Shown here: positions 32,097 to 38,866 of the stretch, in pieces
How the letters are laid out: each line of letters opens with the position of its first letter
How positions within the stretch are numbered: the stretch's first letter is position 1
Assembly (NCBI GenBank): GCA_019057475.1
Contig: DXJO01000056.1
Location: forward strand, 1-50,902
DNA: 50,902 nucleotides
From: Candidatus Thorarchaeota archaeon
GTDB lineage: Archaea > Asgardarchaeota > Thorarchaeia > Thorarchaeales > Thorarchaeaceae
Reading direction: 5' to 3'
Program-made: the position numbers and the translations under genes
The notes under the pieces: generated by a model
The model's database searches: none
Seen by the model: the letters and a program-made list of their open reading frames with translations, nothing else
What the model was told of the DNA's origin: nothing

Positions 32097-33245
32097 ATGA
32101 AAGGAAAGCTTGTCTACCCGTATTCAGATGCCTTGCTTCAATACAAGTTCAAGAAGGAACACCCACTGACGCCCGACAGGTTGAAGCTGACTCATCTGCT
32201 ATCAGAACAGCTCGGGCTCATGGACAAGGTACAACTAGTCGAGCCAACAGTGGCAGAGAGAGCGGACTTGGAGATGTTTCATACTCCTGATTTCATAGAT
32301 GCCGTTGTGGAGTGTGGCGATAGCGACCACATCAATGCAAAATACGGTTTAGGGATCGCGGATAATCCAACATTTCCTAGAATATACGATGCGGCGGCGA
32401 GGTATGTCGGAGCAACCCTCGATGGAATGAAGGAGATAGCAAAGGGAGCATCCAAAGCGTTCTGCATTTCAGGCGGACTTCACCACGCTCATAGAAGTGA
32501 GGCTTCCGGCTTCTGCATCTTTAATGACGTTGTGACAGCAGTGATGTACCTTCAGAAGAAAAGGCCAAGTAGAGTGCTCTACCTCGACATTTTTGACGCT
32601 CATCATGGTGATGGGGTTCAGAATGCGTTCTACAGGTCGAAGGACGTTCTTACAATCTCCGCACATCAGACTGGCAAGACCCTATTCCCAGGTACAGGCT
32701 TCGTGTATGAAATTGGCGGTGGAGAAGGCATTGGCCATTCTGTAAACGTGCCGGTGCTTCCGGGAACAGGAACCCCTGAACTGATACGGATTGTCGAAGA
32801 GGTCGTTGTCCCACTCTTTGAGTCGTTTCAACCCAATCTACTTGTCACTCAACTTGGAGTGGACGGACATTTCCTTGATCCGCTAGCACACTTAGCCTAC
32901 ACTAGTCACGGATACGAAACCAGCCTCAAGCGTATCAAGAAGTTATCCGAAGACATCTGCGATGTCGGTTGGCTGGCCGTAGGCGGGGGCGGATATCATC
33001 CTGTGAATGTCGCAAGGCTCTGGACTCTTTTTCTAGCCATCATGTTAGACGAGGATGTACCAAGATACTTGCCAGACGAATTCAAGCAAGAATGCAAAAT
33101 GCGGGGATACAATGAATTCCCGGAAACAATGAGGGATGAGCAGCAAGTAGTCCAGCAGTACTTCTCTCAGGAGCAGGTCACTCTGGATCTTGATAGAGTA
33201 TTCAGACGTATCGAGGAGCTGGTCTTTCCTTATCATGGCATCTAG
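32097..33245 (+). CDS. Histone-deacetylase-family (AcuC-like) deacetylase
   Basis: This 382-residue zinc hydrolase belongs to the arginase/deacetylase fold. It has the charge-relay block SGGLHHAHRSEASGFCIFND, the zinc-binding DAHHGDGVQ (Asp and His ligands), and the third ligand aspartate in TQLGVDGHFLDPLAHL. The GGGGYHP motif near the C-terminus supplies the catalytic tyrosine. Members remove acetyl groups from lysine or from polyamines and acetoin-utilisation targets; in archaea the substrate is mostly unknown. Compared with AcuC, one residue is inserted before the DAHHGDG block (LDIFDAHH). Together with the sirtuin in this window, the organism has at least two unrelated lysine deacylases. 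Confidence 0.91.
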   Translation: MKGKLVYPYSDALLQYKFKKEHPLTPDRLKLTHLLSEQLGLMDKVQLVEPTVAERADLEMFHTPDFIDAVVECGDSDHINAKYGLGIADNPTFPRIYDAAARYVGATLDGMKEIAKGASKAFCISGGLHHAHRSEASGFCIFNDVVTAVMYLQKKRPSRVLYLDIFDAHHGDGVQNAFYRSKDVLTISAHQTGKTLFPGTGFVYEIGGGEGIGHSVNVPVLPGTGTPELIRIVEEVVVPLFESFQPNLLVTQLGVDGHFLDPLAHLAYTSHGYETSLKRIKKLSEDICDVGWLAVGGGGYHPVNVARLWTLFLAIMLDEDVPRYLPDEFKQECKMRGYNEFPETMRDEQQVVQQYFSQEQVTLDLDRVFRRIEELVFPYHGI

Positions 33246-33267
33246 AAATCGGATGGCAGTGTAGAAG

Positions 33268-33861
33268 TCAATGTCGCTCCAGCTGAGCATCGACCCACTT
33301 GCGTACCATCTGTGCTACAAGATTAGATGATGCTGCAATTATTATCGAGTCGGCATCCTCAGATAGCAGAGAGGACGGGTCAACTCCCGATCGAGCCATC
33401 TTAAGAAGAGAAGGAAAGCAGAGAAATCCTAAAGCCTCAACCACGTCAGCAGATTCAGCGCCAGTTATTTGAACTGATACGCCGATGACATCTGTGGGAG
33501 AAATGCGCGAGTCAATGTTCATTATGTCTGTCAGATGGTTTATAGTTCCCGAAACAACAACATCTGGTTCTACACATTCATCATGGATGCTGGTTGCTCC
33601 ATTCTCGAAAACAATAGACAGGAGTTCATCAGCATCCGTGGCCTTGAAGCATATCGTCAGATCTCTGAACGAATGCTCGGTTACATTCATGTATTTCTCG
33701 AATTCCGACTCAGGCAGCTTATGAATATCGCGAGCACGCTCAATGCTTACCTTAAATGCCGCTCTGCAGCCATCAACTACCGGACCCAGATACTCCATGA
33801 GCATAAACTTGTCTAGATTGACCGCGCGCGACACCTGCTTTAGGTGCCACTCCAGATTCAT
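33268..33861 (-). CDS. Protein of unknown function with SCP2-like features
   Basis: This encodes 197 residues from the ATG at 33861, which has AAGGAG six bases before it; the frame continues upstream without such a signal. The middle region contains FRDLTICFKATDADELLS, then DVVVSGTINHLTDIMN, then DVIGVSVQITG, a beta-strand pattern like that of sterol-carrier-protein-2 lipid-binding domains. The C-terminal 50 residues are helical. No signal peptide. It is convergent with the deacetylase gene. The SCP2 idea is only a resemblance in pattern. Confidence 0.6.
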   Translation of the reverse strand: MNLEWHLKQVSRAVNLDKFMLMEYLGPVVDGCRAAFKVSIERARDIHKLPESEFEKYMNVTEHSFRDLTICFKATDADELLSIVFENGATSIHDECVEPDVVVSGTINHLTDIMNIDSRISPTDVIGVSVQITGAESADVVEALGFLCFPSLLKMARSGVDPSSLLSEDADSIIIAASSNLVAQMVRKWVDAQLERH

Positions 33862-33991
33862 TCGATTCTCCTTCTCTGCCAAAGTAATCCGAACTAGCAT
33901 TATTGCATTGGTATTTAGAGATGATGTTTAACCCAAGAAACAATATTACAGGAAGTGATTAGCATAACACACGCAATTGCAACGGGGTTAA

Positions 33992-34741
33992 ATGGTGACC
34001 ATCGACATCCACACGCATCTGGGAAGTACACGAATGGAAGCTGATGATGTCAGTGACCACACATTGAAGAACCATGTTGATGAACTCATCCGACATATGG
34101 ACATGCACGGAATCAAGAAAGCGGTTGTGTGTCCGACATCGCCCAACTATGATAATGACCTCCATGTTGCAGCTGCTTCTATGAACCCCGATAGACTGAT
34201 GAGCGCCTGCGCGATTATTCCAAGACCACTAAGCAACGCACGGAAGATGGTTACACACTACGCTGATGAAGGATGCAAAGCGGTCATTTTCGATGACAGA
34301 CTGTATCACCCTCAAGATCCTGCAGCCTATGCGCTGCTACAGGCATCTGTTGAAGCCAATTTAGCTGTCTATCTGCATAATGCTGAGATGACCAGCGATA
34401 CGATTACCTTCTTGGACCGAGCATCGCAGATGTATCCAGATGGCAGATTCGTTGTGCTCCATATGGGAGGGCTCTTCGGTTTCCCCAAGTTGTTGCCCTT
34501 AGTGGCGAGGAGCAATGTCTGGCTAGAGGTGTCAGTGACATTAATCAAGCTAGTCGAGTCACCACTGAAGGTTTTCCTTGATGCTCTTGTTCAGGATATC
34601 GGCGTCAGGAGACTAGTCTTTGGTTCAGAGCATTATACCGAGTACGGAGACCTAAGAGCTGTGCTGAATATGATTCAGCTGAATGTGGAAACCAGTCAAA
34701 TCATTACGAAAGGCAACGCCAAGGACATCCTGCGCCTCTAG
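33992..34741 (+). CDS. Amidohydrolase-family metal-dependent hydrolase
   Basis: This 249-residue protein has the amidohydrolase_2 pattern: HxH metal ligands in IDIHTHLG at the start, a histidine in VYLHNAEM, another in VLHMGGLFGFPK, and a final acidic residue in VFGSEHY. In most family members the last motif is FGSDxP with an essential aspartate; here it is a glutamate, which may alter chemistry. Reactions in the family include hydrolysis and decarboxylation of ring acids. The ATG lacks a clear ribosome-binding site. It is short compared with usual members (about 280-330 residues). Cytosolic. Confidence 0.83.
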   Translation: MVTIDIHTHLGSTRMEADDVSDHTLKNHVDELIRHMDMHGIKKAVVCPTSPNYDNDLHVAAASMNPDRLMSACAIIPRPLSNARKMVTHYADEGCKAVIFDDRLYHPQDPAAYALLQASVEANLAVYLHNAEMTSDTITFLDRASQMYPDGRFVVLHMGGLFGFPKLLPLVARSNVWLEVSVTLIKLVESPLKVFLDALVQDIGVRRLVFGSEHYTEYGDLRAVLNMIQLNVETSQIITKGNAKDILRL

Positions 34742-34795
34742 GAAACCAAGTCGCACCCAAGGCCTTAACGAACCGACCCTGTGTCTTGTTCATTT

Positions 34796-35149
34796 TCAAG
34801 TGTCTTCAATATGATGGGTGAGCATGGCACCATGAATGAGCTCGCGGACATCTTCTAGCTTGGGAATGCCGATGATGCGTGACTTGCCCACCACAATTGT
34901 TGGCACAGCGATAATGCCCTCAGATTCGATACGATTCAAATGCGTTTCTATCCGTGATTCAACTACTTCAAAAATGTTCGTGCCATAGCTTAAATCCCGC
35001 GTCGCTTCTTTCACTAATTCCACTGCATGACTACAGAAACCGCAGTGGTCGCTCGTGAAGACAGTTATCTTGATTGCATTACTGCGCGTTTGGGATTCAT
35101 CAATCTGAGAATTATCCAACCAGTCCCGTGTTCGACTTCGGTGTGTCAT
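34796..35149 (-). CDS. Glutaredoxin/thioredoxin-like protein
   Basis: This 117-residue protein has a thioredoxin-type fold with the redox motif CGFC in TVFTSDHCGFCSHAVEL and the cis-proline in GIIAVPTIVVG. The active site resembles archaeal protein-disulfide oxidoreductases and alkyl-hydroperoxide-reductase partner domains. It should reduce or exchange disulfides in the cytosol. The ATG at 35149 has AAGGAG nine bases upstream and was preferred over an ATG 30 bases further up. The promoter carries a palindrome, which points to regulated expression, for example by oxidative or metal stress. Confidence 0.85.
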   Translation of the reverse strand: MTHRSRTRDWLDNSQIDESQTRSNAIKITVFTSDHCGFCSHAVELVKEATRDLSYGTNIFEVVESRIETHLNRIESEGIIAVPTIVVGKSRIIGIPKLEDVRELIHGAMLTHHIEDT

Positions 35150-35184
35150 TTGGTCATTCTCCTTACGGCAGTACTTCACAAATT

Positions 35185-35230
35185 GCGTAGATTGACGCTA
35201 CGCTTGATGTTCGGCTTTGATGATATAATC
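35185..35230 (-). promoter_or_regulatory. Promoter and inverted repeat of the glutaredoxin-like gene
   Basis: On the minus strand a TATA-like GATTATATCA (35221-35230) is followed by the perfect inverted repeat GCGTAG, seven-base spacer, CTACGC (35185-35203). The expected transcription start lies inside the repeat, about 50 bases before the ATG at 35149. This is a likely operator. Confidence 0.5.
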
Positions 35231-35267
35231 CCGTCAAGAACAGGAACTCCGCACGATTGCAAGTCCC

Positions 35268-35486
35268 TCACTCAGCGAATATGGGGGGCTTAAGACGGAT
35301 TTCTTCTTGTACGGAATGGATGGCCCTCAGCGGTATTGATTCCCAATGCCGACTGCCTCTCTCCACGATAACAAACGGTCCACTTCCTTCATCATACCAG
35401 ACTTTCTTCACGCGCCCTATGGGAAAGCCCCTGAAGTCGCAAACAAGCTTGTTCTTCAGAAGCCATTTCATCTTCTCATCCGTCAT
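35268..35486 (-). CDS. PRC-barrel-like small protein
   Basis: This 72-residue protein resembles the PRC-barrel domain: LVCDFRGFPIGRVKKVWYDE followed by GPFVIVERGSRHWESIPLRAI. Such small barrels occur in the photosynthetic reaction centre H subunit, in RimM and as stand-alone archaeal proteins; in haloarchaea some PRC-barrel proteins (CdpB) belong to the division machinery. Here no link can be drawn apart from the presence of a tubulin-like operon elsewhere in the window. No ribosome-binding site is obvious. Confidence 0.7.
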   Translation of the reverse strand: MTDEKMKWLLKNKLVCDFRGFPIGRVKKVWYDEGSGPFVIVERGSRHWESIPLRAIHSVQEEIRLKPPIFAE

Positions 35487-35618
35487 AAGTGCTCATCAAT
35501 ATGAAGAACGAATCCCATTGAAGAGCGTGTGTAAGACGGGAGCAATTCCGAGGTAACATACACTCGGTTTGAAAATAACTGAGTTATCGTTGGCCTGCTG
35601 CTGATGGACGCTTGCAAA

Positions 35619-36149
35619 TCACGGGAAGAGTATCATCAATCCGTATAGAAGCCAGTTAGCAATAGCGGGAAAGAGAAGCCAGACAAGATAGTTGCCTGGA
35701 GGTGCAGTGAATCGATCAACCTCAGCGGGAAGGAATCCCAAGTACCCGTTTTCCACCGGAGTCCAAGTCCATAAAGCTCTTTCCCGACTAAGGACTGGCT
35801 CGATTACCAATAGGTCCAGAACAGTGCCTAGCAGCCCAGAACCCAAGATAGCACCAGCTGCAGGTAGCCCCATTACTAATGAAAACACCAATGTACCTTG
35901 AACTGCAAAAACCCACATGAAGGGAATCCACAGGGGCACCCGTCCTACAAAGAAACCATTTGTTTTTGATTTTGTATAATGGTAATACCCCTGTCCCGAA
36001 ATATAGTGTTCTCCAATGGCGCCAACTATCAGGATAGCAACAATTTGCACGCCCACTCTCCAACCTGCCATTGTCCAAAGCAAGTATGTAGTTGAGGCGG
36101 CAAGTACGACGAGTATGGCGGCGAGTATATGTCCAAATACCTTCGACAT
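35619..36149 (-). CDS. Carotenoid-biosynthesis-type membrane protein (DUF422/CruF-like)
   Basis: This 176-residue membrane protein has five or six hydrophobic helices. Two motifs recall the DUF422/CruF family of carotenoid hydratases: GAIGEHYISGQGYYHYT after the second helix and LGTVLDLLVIEPVLS later, the pattern of a conserved acidic pair with EP, followed by a W-x-W block (ALWTWTP). It may hydrate or otherwise modify a polyprenyl chain. The ATG at 36149 has AAGGAG eight bases upstream, and only five bases separate it from the stop of the winged-helix gene. That coupling suggests that the regulator controls it or that both respond to the same signal. Shorter than haloarchaeal CruF (about 280). 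Confidence 0.68.
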   Translation of the reverse strand: MSKVFGHILAAILVVLAASTTYLLWTMAGWRVGVQIVAILIVGAIGEHYISGQGYYHYTKSKTNGFFVGRVPLWIPFMWVFAVQGTLVFSLVMGLPAAGAILGSGLLGTVLDLLVIEPVLSRERALWTWTPVENGYLGFLPAEVDRFTAPPGNYLVWLLFPAIANWLLYGLMILFP

Positions 36150-36154
36150 AACGG

Positions 36155-36499
36155 TCACTCCTTGCCTTTCAGGAAGCTCCATAGACCGAACTGTGAATTT
36201 CTTCGCACGACCTGAGTAGCTAATTTGAGACTCTCACGAATTGCGGCCCCCCGTTCCTTGAAAGCCACGAGGAACCTTCGCCCTCTCTTCTCCGTTGTGA
36301 TGGACTGCGAATTGAAGGTCTCTTGGATATCAAGCAGGACGTCAATTACCCGACCTACCGTACGTCGATCAATGTCGAGCTTCTGTGATAATTCTCCAAT
36401 CGACATCGGAACGCCATTTCTAAGCTCACTAACAATTTGAGCCATGGCGTCAATGTGACCAACGCGGTGTATAGAGGGAGTAAAACCTGCAAATGGCAT
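36155..36499 (-). CDS. Winged-helix transcription regulator
   Basis: This 114-residue protein has a winged helix in residues 17-75: AQIVSELRNGVPMSIGELSQKLDIDRRTVGRVIDVL followed by the wing with ITTEKRGRRFLVAFK. A short amphipathic tail may support dimer formation. The ATG at 36499 has no ribosome-binding site and lies about six bases after the expected transcription start, so the transcript is probably almost leaderless. It is coupled with the CruF-like gene downstream. Confidence 0.8.
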   Translation of the reverse strand: MPFAGFTPSIHRVGHIDAMAQIVSELRNGVPMSIGELSQKLDIDRRTVGRVIDVLLDIQETFNSQSITTEKRGRRFLVAFKERGAAIRESLKLATQVVRRNSQFGLWSFLKGKE

Positions 36500-36525
36500 T
36501 ACAGTTCAATAGGCAGCATCGCCAG

Positions 36526-36537
36526 CTCAAATATATA
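36526..36537 (-). promoter_or_regulatory. TATA box of the winged-helix/CruF-like operon
   Basis: The sequence reads AAGTATATATTT on the minus strand. Its centre lies about 32 bases before the ATG at 36499, so transcription should begin around 36505, giving a leader of a few bases. Confidence 0.6.
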
Positions 36538-36592
36538 CTTTGTTACGCACACATATTTTAGTACATGAAGTCGGCAATTGCTAGTTAACAGT

Positions 36593-37177
36593 TCACGAAG
36601 TCACATATTCGTCCTCTTTTTCGTATCCCCACTCAACAATACTCTCGTCCCCGGTAGGAAGCATCAGTCCGGGTAGGAAGAATCCAATGACAACCATGAT
36701 GAAACCAACGATGTTCATTGTGCCTCCAGTGACAACCCAGTTGCGCATGTCGCTAGACTGGGTAAGGCCTATGTCCGCAAAACCTGCGCCATCGAGGCGG
36801 TCAAGTGTAAGTGTGTAGTTCCCGGGATCCAGATTAATTACAACTGTATTTTCGAAAACGGGAGGATTGCTGTCCAGAATTTGATGTGTAGCTGTTAAGG
36901 TCATGTTGATGGTATACACATTAAACGTATCGTTGTTCAGTAATGAAATGTCTACGTTAACAAGCGTGCTGTTGGACGGCCGCACTGATATCCAGACCTC
37001 AAGTTGGGGGTAAAACCCGGCTTTGTCCCAAATGCTGAATGACCCTCGATTGCCGGCCATTGCTATGTAACCCATCGCATGATATGGGGCGGAGTAGACA
37101 ATTGCCCCACCTAGAATGATTATGAACACTCCTCCGAAATAGAAGAATGCTTTCTTGCTGAACCAGACGCTTCTCAT
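36593..37177 (-). CDS. Two-helix membrane protein with extracytoplasmic beta domain
   Basis: This 194-residue protein has a hydrophobic helix near residues 11-30, a beta-rich external domain with several NxT/S sequons (NST, NDT, NMT, NYT) between about 45 and 150, and a second helix near 155-178 followed by an acidic cytoplasmic tail (DESIVEWGYEKEDEY). The external part has the look of a small Ig or PEGA-like sandwich (NLDPGNYTLTLDRL). The start has GGTGTCTG upstream. Neighbouring genes give no function. Hypothetical. Confidence 0.68.
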   Translation of the reverse strand: MRSVWFSKKAFFYFGGVFIIILGGAIVYSAPYHAMGYIAMAGNRGSFSIWDKAGFYPQLEVWISVRPSNSTLVNVDISLLNNDTFNVYTINMTLTATHQILDSNPPVFENTVVINLDPGNYTLTLDRLDGAGFADIGLTQSSDMRNWVVTGGTMNIVGFIMVVIGFFLPGLMLPTGDESIVEWGYEKEDEYVTS

Positions 37178-37322
37178 CCATCAGACACCGGGTTTAACAA
37201 TTGAAATCGAGGATATAGGTCTAACGAACAGGACAATGTATATGAAACCAAACTCCAAGTGCTGTTCATAGGATAAACGCGCACCATTGCGGGAGCAAGA
37301 TTTTCAATGATGGCAACCATAG

Positions 37323-37331
37323 CCTTTATAG
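37323..37331 (+). promoter_or_regulatory. TATA box before the 130-residue membrane protein
   Basis: CCTTTATAG lies 46-54 bases before the ATG at 37377, so transcription should begin near 37353. Confidence 0.5.
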
Positions 37332-37376
37332 GTACGACCAAAACAGTCAATTTCAAACTACAGGGAGTATCCAGCA

Positions 37377-37769
37377 ATGTTCTTCGAATTGTCGCTAATA
37401 CCATTTCTATCCATAGTGCTACTGTTCCTCATTTTCTGGATCGTGAAGGAAGGGAGCCGGTGGCAAAAGCACCCTCAATTGGGTGTGTTCGCTAGGTTCG
37501 TACAAACATCGCCCGGAAGAGCCTTTTTCTCGTTCTTAATACTCACAATTCTCTTAGTCCCCGCGACGTTGCTTCTCCTGCAAGGAGTGTGGTGGGACTT
37601 ATTAGCGACTGGAGATGCCATCGCGAATACAGTTCCGGTCGTAAACACTCTGCTGCTCATGTTCCTTATCCTAGCGGGAATGATTCCAGTGATGATGAGC
37701 AGTTTCAGAACTTGGCGTCATGCGGTCCGAGCCGCAGCAGAGGTTAGAGTAAGGACTACAGCCGGATAA
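37377..37769 (+). CDS. Small membrane protein with three hydrophobic segments
   Basis: This encodes 130 residues with three hydrophobic stretches at about 5-23, 50-71 and 85-108, separated by a basic loop (KEGSRWQKHP). The C-terminal tail is basic (FRTWRHAVRAAAEVRVRT). GGGAG lies nine bases before the ATG. No family is recognised. Its stop codon overlaps the palindrome that contains the TATA box of the next gene. Confidence 0.62.
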   Translation: MFFELSLIPFLSIVLLFLIFWIVKEGSRWQKHPQLGVFARFVQTSPGRAFFSFLILTILLVPATLLLLQGVWWDLLATGDAIANTVPVVNTLLLMFLILAGMIPVMMSSFRTWRHAVRAAAEVRVRTTAG

Positions 37770-37777
37770 ATATCCGG
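37762..37777 (+). promoter_or_regulatory. Perfect palindrome containing the TATA box of the second MBL gene
   Basis: CCGGATAAATATCCGG is two 7-base arms around two bases. The AT-rich centre (ATAAATAT) would serve as the TATA box for a transcript beginning near 37796, 51 bases before the GTG at 37847. A protein bound to the arms would exclude TBP. It also covers the preceding stop codon, so a role as a terminator hairpin is the alternative. Confidence 0.5.
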
Positions 37778-37797
37778 TCCATTCGATGAATAGACGG

Positions 37798-37821
37798 GTG
37801 AGAAACACCTGTTTCTCTCAC
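37798..37821 (+). repeat. Hairpin in the leader of the second MBL gene
   Basis: GTGAGAAAC (37798-37806), loop ACCT, then GTTT-ct-CTCAC (37811-37821). It forms a 9-base-pair stem with a two-base bulge, located at the expected 5' end of the transcript. It might control RNA stability or be a second operator. Confidence 0.4.
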
Positions 37822-37846
37822 AACCCCAAGATGAGGTTAGGTTCAA

Positions 37847-38779
37847 GTGAGATCGATTGGAATTGGTAATGGAATTCATGTTGTTATTGGGGGCTCCTTT
37901 CCATTCTGCAATACTGTTGTAGTCATCAACTCTGAGGAACTCGTAGTAATAGACCCAGGCTGTCCTATCGAAGAGCTGCGCTCCATTCTGAAGAATCATA
38001 ATTTCGAGCTCCGCGACATTGACACAGTCATTCTGACTCATATTCATCCGGATCATATCACGCATACAATGAAATTGCACAGACTCTCAGAGTGCAGAAT
38101 TGCTGCCAACGAGATGACAGCATCCCTCTTCAATGATAAAGAGGAAATGAAGAAGTTCCTTGGGTTCCACAAAGAGCATCCCATCAGACCCCTGTGGGAA
38201 GATCTGGTCAACAGGAGAATGTACGGAGCCCTAGATAATGGAAGAGTAGATGAAGAGCTACGAAACGGCGACAAGTTCGCGGTGGGGAACCTCACTCTCC
38301 GCGTGCTATACGCGCCTGGTCATCTCCCCGACCATATGTGCATTGAGTTTCTCGAGCCCAACCTCATCTTCGCATCAGATATTGACTGCACGAGGTTCGG
38401 CCCATTTTATGGACATGAGAACTCATCCATTTCTGAATTCAGAGAATCGATACGGATGCTGAAGAAGCGTGACTACAAGGGAATGATCAGTGGGCATCTG
38501 CCGGAACCTCTGATTGTTGACCACAGGAATGCTCTTTCCGAATACGAGAAGCATTTCGACAGACGTGAGGAAGCAGTGCTCAAGTCAATAAGAGATGGTG
38601 CGAAGACAATCGAAGAACTTTCTGTCAACCCAATTGTGTATCCACCTCTCTCAGACTTGGTTCTACTTCAATTCGAGAAATGGATGGTCGAACATCACGT
38701 GAGCTCCCTCATGGAAAAAGGGTTGGTGGAAGCAGTGAATGGGAAGCTAACCGCGATGGTCCCAGAACCATCTATTTAG
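37847..38779 (+). CDS. Metallo-beta-lactamase-fold hydrolase with C-terminal helical domain
   Basis: This 310-residue protein has the MBL metal motif HIHPDHITH, a further histidine in YAPGHLPDH, the aspartate in FASDIDCT and the last histidine in MISGHLPEP. After about residue 210 comes a helical domain (EYEKHFDRREEAVLKSIRDGAKTIEEL and KWMVEHHVSSLMEKGLVE), which resembles the winged-helix-like C-terminal part of LACTB2-like nucleases/hydrolases. The start is a GTG. The family covers thioesterases and RNA nucleases; no further call is safe. A palindrome with the TATA box and a leader hairpin lie upstream. Confidence 0.84.
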   Translation: MRSIGIGNGIHVVIGGSFPFCNTVVVINSEELVVIDPGCPIEELRSILKNHNFELRDIDTVILTHIHPDHITHTMKLHRLSECRIAANEMTASLFNDKEEMKKFLGFHKEHPIRPLWEDLVNRRMYGALDNGRVDEELRNGDKFAVGNLTLRVLYAPGHLPDHMCIEFLEPNLIFASDIDCTRFGPFYGHENSSISEFRESIRMLKKRDYKGMISGHLPEPLIVDHRNALSEYEKHFDRREEAVLKSIRDGAKTIEELSVNPIVYPPLSDLVLLQFEKWMVEHHVSSLMEKGLVEAVNGKLTAMVPEPSI

Positions 38780-38820
38780 GAGTGAATTTGCAGAGAGCGC
38801 CATACATCTACACACCCGCA

Positions 38821-38848
38821 CATTTAATACAGTTAACCATGGTTAACT
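38821..38848 (+). promoter_or_regulatory. TATA-like box and 18-base perfect palindrome before the SPATA20/YyaL gene
   Basis: CATTTAATA (38821-38829) is a TATA-like box. One base later comes the perfect palindrome AGTTAACCATGGTTAACT (38831-38848), which ends right at the expected transcription start; the ATG is at 38867. This is a strong candidate for the binding site of a dimeric repressor. Confidence 0.65.
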
Positions 38849-38866
38849 AGGGAGTGCGGTCAAAAC

